The translations under genes were made by a program, and so were the position numbers. From positions 1 to 37,120 of the forward strand of contig MGZJ01000085.1 in NCBI GenBank assembly GCA_001802645.1: a DNA stretch of 37,120 bases. The letters are read 5' to 3'. Positions 26,430 through 34,342 of the stretch are shown one piece after another. Positions within the stretch are counted from its first letter, which is position 1, and every line of letters begins with the position of its first letter. Source of the DNA: Geobacteraceae bacterium GWC2_53_11. Its GTDB lineage: Bacteria; Desulfobacterota; Desulfuromonadia; Geobacterales; Pseudopelobacteraceae. The notes beneath the pieces are model-generated. The model had not been told where the DNA came from and did not search any database. It was given only the letters and a program-made list of their open reading frames with translations.

Positions 26430-27688
26430 AGAAACGGGGAATCATTATCGGACTTATCCTGGCCGTGGCAGTTGGCGGCGGTCTCTACTATCGCTCTGCG
26501 CAGAACAGCGGCGGGGAACATGCGGAACAGAAAGAAGCCGGTCATACCGAAGAAAAGGGTGGCGGACATGATGAGCACAAGGAAGGGAAAGAAGGGCATG
26601 ACGGTCACGATGAACATGGCGAGGCGGGCAGTGTCAAGATGACCGCCGAGGTGCAGAAACAGAACGGCGTGGCAGTTGCTCCGGCACAAAAACAGCGCTT
26701 GGCCGGAACCATCAGCGTTACCGGCAAGGTGGAGGCCAATGCCGACCGCATTGCCCATGTGTCTCCGCGCATTCCGGGGAAGATAGTTGCCGTCAAAGCT
26801 TCGCTGGGCGACAGCGTCTCAGCCGGACAGTCACTGGCCAGCCTGGACAGCGTCGAGCTGGGCGAAGCCTTGAGCCGCTATCACCAATCAAAGACCAAGC
26901 TGGCCCTGGCCCACTCAAACATGGAGCGGATCAAGGGGTTGGTGGAAAAGAAGATCGCGGCACGTAAGGACATCTTCCAGGCCGAAACCGATTTCAAAAC
27001 GGCACAGACGGAGCTGCACACGGATGAAGAGCGTCTCTCCCTCTACGGTGTTTCTGTCGCCGATCTTAAAGGCGATGACCGTAAAAAACCGCTTCTGCCG
27101 GTTCGCTCCCCCATTGGCGGCATCATTACCGAAAAGCATGCCATTGTCGGCGAACTGTCCGATCCATCCAAAAGCCTTTATACGGTGGCTGACCTCTCCT
27201 CGGTCTGGGTGATGGTTGACATCAACGAAAAGGATCTGAGCAAGGTGCGCAAGGGACAGGCGGCAACCGTCATCATTGGTGCCTATCCTGATCTGAAGTT
27301 CCGGGGGCGGATCAATCACCTGGCCGATATGGTTGACCAGGCGACCCGTACGGTCAAGGCACGCATTGAAGTGGCTAATCCGGGACGGAAGCTGAAGCCT
27401 GAGATGTTCGCTACCGTTGAACTGGCCCTGGCGGCTGATGCGCCGCCGGTGGTGGCGGTTCCCGAAGACGCCCTGCAGGACCTTGATGGCAAGAAGGTGG
27501 TCTTTGTTGCGGAAAATGAGGCTGAATTCGCGGCGCGACCGGTGCAGACAGGCCGTGCCGCCGGCGGCATGGTCGAGATCGTGTCCGGCCTGAAAGAAGG
27601 GGAACGCTATGCCGTCAAAGGCTCCTTCATTCTCAAGTCGGAAGTGAAGAAGGGTGAGATGACCGACGAACATGGCCATGGCAAATGA
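26426..27688 (+). CDS. czcB: RND efflux periplasmic adaptor CzcB-like
   Basis: A 420-residue membrane-fusion protein linking the inner pump to the outer channel. After a TM anchor (GIIIGLILAVAVGGGLYY) comes a His/Glu-rich stretch, residues 31-67, with seven His (32, 40, 48, 51, 58, 61, 64). The barrel-sandwich, hairpin and beta-barrel domains follow: VSPRIPGKIVAVKASLGDSV, a helical hairpin at about 160-205, PLLPVRSPIGGIITEKHAIVG, and LSSVWVMVDINEKDL. The His-rich segment suggests capture of a divalent metal such as Zn, Co, Ni or Cd. GTG 26426 overlaps the czcC stop and is preceded by GGAGGTG. A large inverted repeat follows the gene. Confidence 0.91.
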   Translation: MKKRGIIIGLILAVAVGGGLYYRSAQNSGGEHAEQKEAGHTEEKGGGHDEHKEGKEGHDGHDEHGEAGSVKMTAEVQKQNGVAVAPAQKQRLAGTISVTGKVEANADRIAHVSPRIPGKIVAVKASLGDSVSAGQSLASLDSVELGEALSRYHQSKTKLALAHSNMERIKGLVEKKIAARKDIFQAETDFKTAQTELHTDEERLSLYGVSVADLKGDDRKKPLLPVRSPIGGIITEKHAIVGELSDPSKSLYTVADLSSVWVMVDINEKDLSKVRKGQAATVIIGAYPDLKFRGRINHLADMVDQATRTVKARIEVANPGRKLKPEMFATVELALAADAPPVVAVPEDALQDLDGKKVVFVAENEAEFAARPVQTGRAAGGMVEIVSGLKEGERYAVKGSFILKSEVKKGEMTDEHGHGK

Positions 27689-27700
27689 GAACCTAAAACC

Positions 27701-27773
27701 AACCCCCCTCACTCCCCCCTTATCAGGGGGGAAGCCTGAAGCCTCCCCTGATAAGGGGAGGTTTGGAGGGGTT
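27701..27773. repeat. Large imperfect inverted repeat between czcB and czcA
   Basis: Two arms, each itself near-palindromic, can pair over about 33 bases. The left core CCCCCCTTATCAGGGGGG (27714-27731) and the right core CCTCCCC-TGATAA-GGGGAGG (27742-27761) share CTTATCAGGGG and its complement. The outer ends AACCCC (27701-27706) and GGGGTT (27768-27773) also pair. It resembles dispersed C-rich/TTATC palindromic repeats seen in many proteobacterial genomes. No T-run follows, so it is not a standard terminator. It may stabilise or attenuate the mRNA. Confidence 0.85.
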
Positions 27774-27787
27774 AAAGGGAGTTGCAT

Positions 27788-30700
27788 ATGTTAGAAAAAT
27801 TAATAGCCTATACGTTGCGTCAGAAAGGGATGGTCATATTCCTTGCGCTGCTGATTATAGCATTCGGATCGTACTCATATCTGAAGTTGCCGATTGATGC
27901 CTTTCCTGATGTCACCAATATTCAGGTGGAAATTGTCAGTCACGCCGATGGTCTGTCGGCCATAGAGATCGAGAGAAACGTAACCTATCCGATTGAAATG
28001 TCCATGCGCGGCCTGCCAGATATCGAACAGATGCGTTCGGTGACAAAATTCGGCTTGTCGATCGTCACTATTGTTTTCAAAGACAGCGTCGATATCTATT
28101 TTGCGCGGCAGCTGGTGTTCGAACGACTGGCCGAGGCGCGGGAAAAAGTGCCCAAGGGGGTTGAGGTCGCCATGGGGCCGATCGGCACGGCCATGGGGGA
28201 AATCTACCAGTACACCCTCGAAGGGAAGATGCCGGATGATCCGCAGCAGAAAATCGCCTACCTCACCAACCTGCGGACCATCCAGGAGTGGATCATTACC
28301 CCGCAGCTGAAATCTGTTGCCGGAGTGAACGAGATCAACTCCTTTGGCGGCTATTTCAAACAGTATCAGGTGGTCGTGGCACCGGAAAAGCTGGTGAAAT
28401 ATGCCCTGACCGTTGACGATGTCTATTCCGCCATCGGCAGCAACAATGAAAACGTCGGCGGCAACCTCCTGGAGCGCGGCACTGATCAGTACATTGTCCG
28501 CGGGGTCGGGTTGATCAAGAATATCAGCGACATTGAAACCATTGTTCTTAAATCGTCGGGCGGCACCCCGACCTATATCCGGGACGTGGCACAGGTAAAA
28601 GTCGGCGAAGCGGTGCGCATGGGCGCCGCCATGAAAGACGGCAAGGATGAGTGTGTCGGCGGCATCGTCATGATGCTGCGCGGCGAAAACAGCCGTGACG
28701 TGGTGCGCCGGGTGGCGGCCAAGGTCAGGGAGATGAATGAAAATAACGTCCTGCCCGAAGGGATCAAGCTCGTTCCCTATTACGATCGCAGCGACATTGT
28801 CAAGGCGAGCGTCAGCACGGTCAACCGGGCGCTCTTGGAAGGCTCCATCCTGGTGCTGATCGTGCTGTATCTGCTCCTGAACAGTTTCCGGGGCAGTCTT
28901 GTGGTGCTCATCGCGCTGCCGCTGTCGCTCCTGGCGACCTTCATTGTCATGAAACTTTCCGGCATAACCGCAAACCTCATGTCGCTCGGCGGTCTGGCCA
29001 TCTCCATCGGCATGATCATCGACACCACCATCATCCAGGTGGAAAATGTCCAGCGCCATCTGAGCGAGGAGGGGGGGAAGCATCCCAAATTATTGACCGT
29101 GCTGAAAGCGGTCATGGAGGTCAGGAAGCCGAGCATCTTCGGCGAACTGATCATTGCCCTCACCTTTATCCCGATCCTCTCCCTGGAAGGGATCGAGGGG
29201 AAGATGTTCAGCCCGCTGGCCATAACGGTGGCGATTGCGCTGCTTGCCTCGCTGTTTCTTTCCGTGTTCGTGATCCCGGTGCTCTGCATCCTGTTCCTGA
29301 AACCGCACCCGGAAAAAGAGAGCTTCATCATGAAGCATGCCAGCAGGCTCTATCTGCCGCTGCTCGAATATGCCATGAACACGAAGCGCGTGGTATTGAG
29401 CGTTGCCGGCATTCTTCTGGTCGTCTCGGTTTTTCTGGTAACGCGCCTGGGAACGGAATTCATTCCGGTCATGGATGAAGGCTCCTTCGACATGGATATC
29501 GCCATGCTGCCCGGCGTCTCCCTGGCCAAGGCGATGGAGGTCAATCAGCTGGCCGCGGCAAAACTGAAAAAATTTCCCGAGCTGGATACTATCGTGGGAC
29601 GAACCGGACAGACCGGGGTCGCCCTGGACACCAGGGGTTCCGACAAGACCGGTTATGTGGGGGTCTTCAAGCCAAAGAGCGAGTGGAAGCGTGATATCTC
29701 CAAGGAAGAGTTGACCAATGAAATGCGCAAGTCCCTGGAATCGGTGGCGGGCATAAACTTCGGCTTCAGCCAGCCGATCCAGTGCCGCATTGACGAACTG
29801 GTGGCCGGAACCCGCGCGCAGCTGATTGTCAAGCTGTTTGGCGAAGATATCGATGTGCTGACGGCAAAATCGGCGGAAATAGCCAAGGTGCTTTCCACGG
29901 TCAAAGGGGGAACCGATCTGGCTGCGGAAAAGGTTACAGGGCAGCCATACCTTACCGTCAACATCGACCGGGCGCGAATTGCGCGTTATGGTCTGAATAT
30001 CAGCGATGTGCAGAAGGTCATTGAAATAGCTGTCGCCGGCAAAGCGGCATCGCAGCTGTTTGAAGAAAACCGCAGCTTCGACATAACCGTGCGCCTGCCG
30101 GAAGAAAAACGGAATTCCCTGGATGCGATCAAAAATCTGCTGGTTACCACCAAAACCGGGATGAATGTGCCGCTTGAGCAGCTGGCGGAGGTGAAAATGG
30201 TCGAGGGCCCTGCCCAGATCAGCCGCCAGGACGGGGTGAGAAGAATCGGTGTCGAGATGAATATCACCGGCAGGGATATCGGCGGTTTCGTGGCGGAAGC
30301 GAAGCAGAAGATCAAGGAAAAGGTCAAGCTGCCGCCCGGTTATTATCTCACCTGGGGGGGGCAGTTCGAAAACCAGCAGCGGGCCATGAACAAGCTGATG
30401 ATCATCGGGCCGGTGGCTATCGGCCTGATTCTGCTGCTCCTCTATGTCACTTTCCGCTCGATCCGCCTGGCGCTGCTGGTAATTTCCAACCTGCCGTTTG
30501 CCTTGATCGGCGGAGTCTTTGCCCTGTTCATCTCCGGACAGTACCTGTCTGTTCCGGCGTCGGTCGGATTTGTCGTGCTCTTTGGCGTCGCGGTGTTGAA
30601 TGGACTGGTGCTGGTATCGCGCATCTCTCAGCTGCGTGAGGAAGGGTTTGAGCTGCAGGAGGCGATCAGGAAGGGAAGTCTCGACAGGTTGCGCCCGGTT

Positions 30701-30892
30701 TTGATGACCGCCTCAATTTCAATTTTCAGCCTGATACCGATGCTGCTGGCCGGCGGAGCCGGGTCTGAAATACAGAAGCCGCTGGCAACCGTTGTTGTGG
30801 GTGGATTGATTACGTCCACACTGTTGACGTTGCTGATTATTCCATCGGTATACAGCTGGTTTGAAAAGCGGAAAGAAGATGCGGAGATGTAA
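27788..30892 (+). CDS. czcA: HME-RND heavy-metal efflux pump, CzcA/CusA family
   Basis: A 1034-residue inner-membrane pump with twelve TMs and two large periplasmic loops; the length is normal. It shows the opening LPIDAFPDVTNIQVEI and, in TM4, ISIGMIIDTTIIQVEN with D412 and E419, corresponding to D408 and E415 of CzcA. The position of CzcA D402 is S406 here, so the metal class cannot be assumed to match classical Co/Zn/Cd pumps. CusA-type pumps also lack that Asp, but the His-rich CzcB points to divalent metal. ATG 27788 has AAGGGAG (27775-27781) 6 bases upstream. It follows czcC-czcB and precedes a P-II gene. Confidence 0.93.
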   Translation: MLEKLIAYTLRQKGMVIFLALLIIAFGSYSYLKLPIDAFPDVTNIQVEIVSHADGLSAIEIERNVTYPIEMSMRGLPDIEQMRSVTKFGLSIVTIVFKDSVDIYFARQLVFERLAEAREKVPKGVEVAMGPIGTAMGEIYQYTLEGKMPDDPQQKIAYLTNLRTIQEWIITPQLKSVAGVNEINSFGGYFKQYQVVVAPEKLVKYALTVDDVYSAIGSNNENVGGNLLERGTDQYIVRGVGLIKNISDIETIVLKSSGGTPTYIRDVAQVKVGEAVRMGAAMKDGKDECVGGIVMMLRGENSRDVVRRVAAKVREMNENNVLPEGIKLVPYYDRSDIVKASVSTVNRALLEGSILVLIVLYLLLNSFRGSLVVLIALPLSLLATFIVMKLSGITANLMSLGGLAISIGMIIDTTIIQVENVQRHLSEEGGKHPKLLTVLKAVMEVRKPSIFGELIIALTFIPILSLEGIEGKMFSPLAITVAIALLASLFLSVFVIPVLCILFLKPHPEKESFIMKHASRLYLPLLEYAMNTKRVVLSVAGILLVVSVFLVTRLGTEFIPVMDEGSFDMDIAMLPGVSLAKAMEVNQLAAAKLKKFPELDTIVGRTGQTGVALDTRGSDKTGYVGVFKPKSEWKRDISKEELTNEMRKSLESVAGINFGFSQPIQCRIDELVAGTRAQLIVKLFGEDIDVLTAKSAEIAKVLSTVKGGTDLAAEKVTGQPYLTVNIDRARIARYGLNISDVQKVIEIAVAGKAASQLFEENRSFDITVRLPEEKRNSLDAIKNLLVTTKTGMNVPLEQLAEVKMVEGPAQISRQDGVRRIGVEMNITGRDIGGFVAEAKQKIKEKVKLPPGYYLTWGGQFENQQRAMNKLMIIGPVAIGLILLLLYVTFRSIRLALLVISNLPFALIGGVFALFISGQYLSVPASVGFVVLFGVAVLNGLVLVSRISQLREEGFELQEAIRKGSLDRLRPVLMTASISIFSLIPMLLAGGAGSEIQKPLATVVVGGLITSTLLTLLIIPSVYSWFEKRKEDAEM

Positions 30893-30920
30893 TCTAATCG
30901 ACAGATAACGGGAGAACCAC

Positions 30921-31262
30921 ATGAAAGAGATAAAAGCGATCATACGGCCATCGAAATTACTGGAAGTAACTGAAGAGCTTCATGAAATAGAGGGGCTGCC
31001 GGGAGTGACGATCATTGAAATCAAAGGTTTCGGCAAAAACAGGGCCAGGAACGCCGCAGACAAGGTCGTCTATGAAATGGTTGAGTTTATTCCCCGCATC
31101 CAGTTGGAAGTAGTGGTCGCTGACGACATGGTTGATGAGGTTGTCAACGTGATCCAGAAACATGCCCATACCGGCAATACCGGTGACGGCAAGATATTCG
31201 TCTCTACCGTCGATGATGTAGTGAAGATACGGACCAATGAGCGGGGAAAAGACGCTATTTAA
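30921..31262 (+). CDS. P-II-family protein of the metal-efflux-linked type
   Basis: A 113-residue P-II homologue, a trimeric small-molecule sensor fold. It keeps KAIIRPSKL, KGFGKN, PRIQLEVVVADDMVDEVV and HTGNTGDGKIFVSTVDDVVKIRT, including the nucleotide-binding TGxxGDGKIF. The T-loop has normal length, but the residue aligning with the uridylylated Tyr51 of GlnB is Asp (RARNAAD), and the GHTELYRG sequence is lost. It therefore cannot be regulated by GlnD in the usual way. It matches the 'new group' P-II proteins reported beside CzcA/CusA genes. It starts 28 bases after czcA, with GGGAGAA as SD. A role in sensing metal or energy state for the pump is likely but unproven. Confidence 0.88.
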   Translation: MKEIKAIIRPSKLLEVTEELHEIEGLPGVTIIEIKGFGKNRARNAADKVVYEMVEFIPRIQLEVVVADDMVDEVVNVIQKHAHTGNTGDGKIFVSTVDDVVKIRTNERGKDAI

Positions 31263-31299
31263 CAACAGGTGGAAACGCCTGACACACAGGGGAGAATTC

Positions 31300-31686
31300 A
31301 TGAAAAAGTACATCATTATCGCCGTGGCCGTTGTGGCCGGCATCGCATTGTCGTATGCACTCGTTTCCAAGGGGGGCGCCAGCGCCCTCCAGGTCAATCA
31401 GGTGGCTGCCGATCCTGCCGCCTACAGTGGAGCCATAACGGTCACCGGTATCATGGCGGGCACTTCCCCGCAGGATCCCAGCGTGTTCGGCATCTTCGAC
31501 ATCAAGGAGCTGCAGTGCACGACCCCCAACTGCAACAAGATCTACCTGCCGGTCAAGCACCAGGGAACCATGCCGAAGCCGGGCGACGAGGTGCGGGTCA
31601 GCGGCAGTTTCGTCAATACGGGCAGCGGATACCTTTTTGCCGCTTCGAATGTCAAGGTACTGCGCAATCACAAGATAGGGGGATAG
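31300..31686 (+). CDS. Exported OB-fold-like protein of the efflux cluster
   Basis: A 128-residue protein with an N-terminal signal anchor (YIIIAVAVVAGIALSYALV) and a periplasmic beta-rich domain reminiscent of the OB fold in CcmE/YgiW-type proteins: AYSGAITVTGIM, SVFGIFDIKEL, IYLPVKHQG, GDEVRVSGSFVNTGSGYLFAASNV. Two cysteines (C73 and C78) lie in a loop, CTTPNC, and could bind a metal or form a disulfide. ATG 31300 has GGGGAG upstream; a longer in-frame start at 31237 overlaps the P-II gene and lacks an SD. It abuts the permease gene, whose ATG follows its stop immediately, so it is probably a periplasmic partner of that ABC system. The fold call is tentative. Confidence 0.72.
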   Translation: MKKYIIIAVAVVAGIALSYALVSKGGASALQVNQVAADPAAYSGAITVTGIMAGTSPQDPSVFGIFDIKELQCTTPNCNKIYLPVKHQGTMPKPGDEVRVSGSFVNTGSGYLFAASNVKVLRNHKIGG

Positions 31687-32850
31687 ATGACGCTCACGAA
31701 ACTGGTGTTCAAAAACATCACCCGCCGGCGGGGACGGTTTCTCTTCACCCTGCTCGGCATTACCATCGGCATCGCCTCATTCGTCACCTTCATGGCCATG
31801 GGGGGGAGCCTGAAGGACGAAATCCATCGGGAGACGGCAGCGCTCGGCGCCAATCTGGTGGTGATCCCCAAGGGCTCCTGCGGCTATGAACAGCTCTCCA
31901 TACTGACCGGCGACCAGATGCCGACAAATATCTCCGCCGCGGAAATCGCCGGCATCCGGGCTATCAAGGGGCTGACCGTGGTGCCGTTCCTGGCCCAGCA
32001 GACCGCCATCGCCAACAAGCCGGTCACGGTCAGCGGTATCGAACCGGCGGCAACGCTGGCCTTCAAACGCTGGCAGATCGGCCAGGGCGCCTATTTCAGC
32101 AAGCCGGATGAAAGCGGCGTGGTTATTGGTGCCACGGCGGCGCGCCAGTTCAACCTGAAGCCGGGCGCTACCGTCATTGTGCGCGGCGAGAGCCTCCCGG
32201 TTCTCGGCATCCTTGGCGAAACCGGCGGCCGGGACGACGCCACCCTGTTTCTTGCCCTGCCGGTCGCCCAACGGCTCTTCAAGTCGGCGGACAAGGTCTC
32301 TTACGCGGCTATCCGGGTTGACGACCTGGCCCGGACCGACAGTTATATCGAAAAGATCCGTGAAGCGACCGGACTGGGAGTGGTCTCGGACAAACAGATG
32401 CTCAAATCGGTGCTCGGCATCGTCGGCAGCGTCAACATCACACTGCGGCTGATTGCCGCCGTGTCGGTGCTGGCCGCCGCCTTCGGTATCATCAACACCA
32501 TGATGGCCGCTACCTATGAGCGCAAGCGGGAGATCGGCATCCTGCAGGCACTCGGCGCCCGCAGGAGAACAATATTCCTGCTGTTCATGCTGGAATCAGG
32601 TTTTTACGGCATCATCGGCGGCGTTACCGGGGTCATAACCGGACTGACCACGGCGGTCATCGTTACCCCCTATATCAGCCAGAACGCCTTTACCTCCTTT
32701 GTCAAGGGTTCCGGCAGCGGCGCCGCCATCGACATCAAGGTTGTTGCGGGATCAATCCTTTTCTCGGCCGTCGTGGCCGTTGTGGCCGGTATCTATCCGG
32801 CCTGGCGGGCGGCACGGCTCACACCGGTGGAGGCGATCAGCTATGAATAA
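31687..32850 (+). CDS. MacB/LolC-type ABC transporter permease (FtsX domain)
   Basis: A 387-residue inner-membrane protein with one TM near residues 15-37 (FLFTLLGITIGIASFVTFMAM), a periplasmic MacB-type core domain (about 40-255) and three C-terminal TMs forming the FtsX domain. The region NTMMAATYERKREIGILQALGARRRTIF is the family's coupling signature. Such permeases work by mechanotransmission and act on periplasmic or lipoprotein cargo rather than importing solutes. There is no spacer after the OB-fold gene, and the gene overlaps the ATPase gene by 8 bases. The cargo is unknown. The metal cluster suggests an envelope role under metal stress, which is inference. Confidence 0.9.
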   Translation: MTLTKLVFKNITRRRGRFLFTLLGITIGIASFVTFMAMGGSLKDEIHRETAALGANLVVIPKGSCGYEQLSILTGDQMPTNISAAEIAGIRAIKGLTVVPFLAQQTAIANKPVTVSGIEPAATLAFKRWQIGQGAYFSKPDESGVVIGATAARQFNLKPGATVIVRGESLPVLGILGETGGRDDATLFLALPVAQRLFKSADKVSYAAIRVDDLARTDSYIEKIREATGLGVVSDKQMLKSVLGIVGSVNITLRLIAAVSVLAAAFGIINTMMAATYERKREIGILQALGARRRTIFLLFMLESGFYGIIGGVTGVITGLTTAVIVTPYISQNAFTSFVKGSGSGAAIDIKVVAGSILFSAVVAVVAGIYPAWRAARLTPVEAISYE

Positions 32851-33544
32851 CATCATCCGTACCGAACATGCGGCCAAGTCCTACAAAACCGGCGATATCA
32901 CCACCCATGCCCTCAAGGACGTATCCCTTGAGATTCCGCAAGGGTCATTCACCTGCATCGTCGGCCCGTCCGGCCATGGCAAGAGCACCCTCATGCACCT
33001 GATCGGCGGGCTTGACCGCCCGACTGACGGTAAGGTCTACATCGGCGATACGGAAATCAGCCGTATTTCCAACAGCGACCTGGCCCGCCTGCGGGGCAAA
33101 CGGGTCGGTTTCGTCTTTCAATTCTTCAACCTCATGCAGGGTCTGACGGCACTGGAAAATATCGAGATAGCCATGATGCTGGCCGGAATCCCCGAGCGCG
33201 AACAACGGGGACGGGCTGAGTCCCTGCTGGCGCTGGTGGGGCTGGCGGAGAAGGCCGGCGCGAAACCGGGGCAGCTCTCGGGCGGTCAGCAGCAGCGCGT
33301 GGCCATTGCCCGGGCGCTGGCCAATGACCCGGATATCCTGCTCATGGATGAACCGACCGGCAACCTGGATTCGGTGGCCGAAGCGGAGGTGCTGGATCTG
33401 CTGCAGACGCTACACCGGCAGGGAAAGACCGTGGTAATAGTCACCCACAGCGACGAGGTTGCCAAGCGCGCCGAGCGGGTCATCCGGGTCAGGGACGGGC
33501 TGGTTGCGCATGGAATGTTTTTACCGGAACTGTGTTCAATATAA
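32843..33544 (+). CDS. LolD/MacB-type ABC transporter ATPase
   Basis: A 233-residue ATPase that energises the adjacent permease. Walker A GPSGHGKST is at 41-49 (His where Ser, Ala or Cys is usual), the Q-loop in FVFQFFNLMQGLTALENIE, signature LSGGQQQRVAIARAL, Walker B ILLMDEPTGNLD and H-loop VIVTHSDEVA. The size and the FFNLMQGLTALENIE block are typical of the LolD/MacB subfamily. ATG 32843 overlaps the permease end by 8 bases, with GGAGG about 9 bases upstream. An in-frame start at 32699 would lie wholly within the permease. Confidence 0.92.
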   Translation: MNNIIRTEHAAKSYKTGDITTHALKDVSLEIPQGSFTCIVGPSGHGKSTLMHLIGGLDRPTDGKVYIGDTEISRISNSDLARLRGKRVGFVFQFFNLMQGLTALENIEIAMMLAGIPEREQRGRAESLLALVGLAEKAGAKPGQLSGGQQQRVAIARALANDPDILLMDEPTGNLDSVAEAEVLDLLQTLHRQGKTVVIVTHSDEVAKRAERVIRVRDGLVAHGMFLPELCSI

Positions 33545-33594
33545 ATGTTTTTTTTGCAGAGCGTGGGCGGTATATTTTAAGAAGGAGATGTGTC

Positions 33595-34170
33595 ATGAAA
33601 ACAGTGGCTAAAATTGTTGTAGTTATGGCTGCAATGGTTTCTATATCAGGATGTGCCGGAAACGGGAGTGCAGTGATAAAGGCGGGTGTGTCAACGCGGC
33701 AGGACGTTTTCAGGGAAGCCTCTGATTCAACGGCCATAGCCGGCAAGGCACTGCTTAAAATCGATTTCCCGGTAAAAAACACCAAGGCTCGAATTGCAAC
33801 GACATACTTCAAACATAGCGATCCATCCTACACCGTAACAATCAATATTGACGGGCAGGCCATCGTGTTGAAGGATGAGCCGGTTCTGGAAGATCTGCCT
33901 TGGGATTTCAAGGACAATCCTGAGGCTGGTACCGGTTGGAAATATGCCTTTAAAAAAGAACTGTTGCTTGAACCGGGGAAACATCATATGACGATAGCCG
34001 TTCCCTTGTCAGATGTCATCTTGGTAAAAGATATCACATTGCATGCGGGGACGAATATTCTGAAGGTCACGCCTGATTATAGAACTTCTGGCATGCGAGA
34101 TCGGAATTATCCCAAGTTCAATCTTGGTTTGAATACACTGAAACTGGAGTTGAATAATCAGGAGCTGTAA
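33595..34170 (+). CDS. Unrecognised lipoprotein
   Basis: A 191-residue protein with a lipoprotein signal peptide (TVAKIVVVMAAMVSISGC; lipobox ISGC, C20). The mature part looks like a beta-rich domain with strands such as TYFKHSDPSYTVTINIDGQAIVL, ELLLEPGKHHMTIAVPL and ILVKDITLHAGTNILKVTP, perhaps an Ig-like or carbohydrate-binding-like sandwich. I do not recognise the family. AAGGAG lies 8 bases before the ATG. A TATATT stretch at 33571-33576 could be a -10 box of its own promoter, but no good -35 accompanies it. The gene is AT-richer to the eye than the ABC genes before it, and it is closed by a strong terminator. Confidence 0.8.
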   Translation: MKTVAKIVVVMAAMVSISGCAGNGSAVIKAGVSTRQDVFREASDSTAIAGKALLKIDFPVKNTKARIATTYFKHSDPSYTVTINIDGQAIVLKDEPVLEDLPWDFKDNPEAGTGWKYAFKKELLLEPGKHHMTIAVPLSDVILVKDITLHAGTNILKVTPDYRTSGMRDRNYPKFNLGLNTLKLELNNQEL

Positions 34171-34254
34171 TTCAGGCTGGAGCATGAGGTGGTATTATGG
34201 AAAATTTTCTGTTTCATGCAGTGTAGTTTTGAGTTTTCTTGAGTGGAATGTCGT

Positions 34255-34294
34255 AGGCAACTGAATCTTACCTGTGAGTTTCAGTTGCCTTTTT
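34255..34294 (+). terminator. Rho-independent terminator after the lipoprotein gene
   Basis: AGGCAACTGAA (34255-34265) pairs perfectly over 11 bases with TTCAGTTGCCT (34280-34290), leaving a 14-base loop and then TTTT. It closes the efflux-cluster transcript and insulates the following operon. Confidence 0.85.
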
Positions 34295-34315
34295 ATTCAT
34301 CAATTGATATTAGGT

Positions 34316-34325
34316 TATTCGAATA
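34316..34325. promoter_or_regulatory. Palindrome upstream of the second arsR, candidate operator
   Basis: TATTCGAATA is a perfect 10-bp palindrome ending 17 bases before the ArsR ATG. A TTGATA (34304-34309) lies just upstream and could be the -35 box, though no good -10 is evident. AT-rich palindromes at this place are typical ArsR-family autoregulatory sites. Confidence 0.5.
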
Positions 34326-34342
34326 TTACTTGGGGTGACCTT

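Noticed and set aside
27875..29083. Long open frame (402 codons) on the minus strand
   Set aside because: It is antisense to czcA, whose protein is unmistakable, and its translation is His/Asp-rich low-quality sequence typical of a shadow frame in a GC-rich gene.
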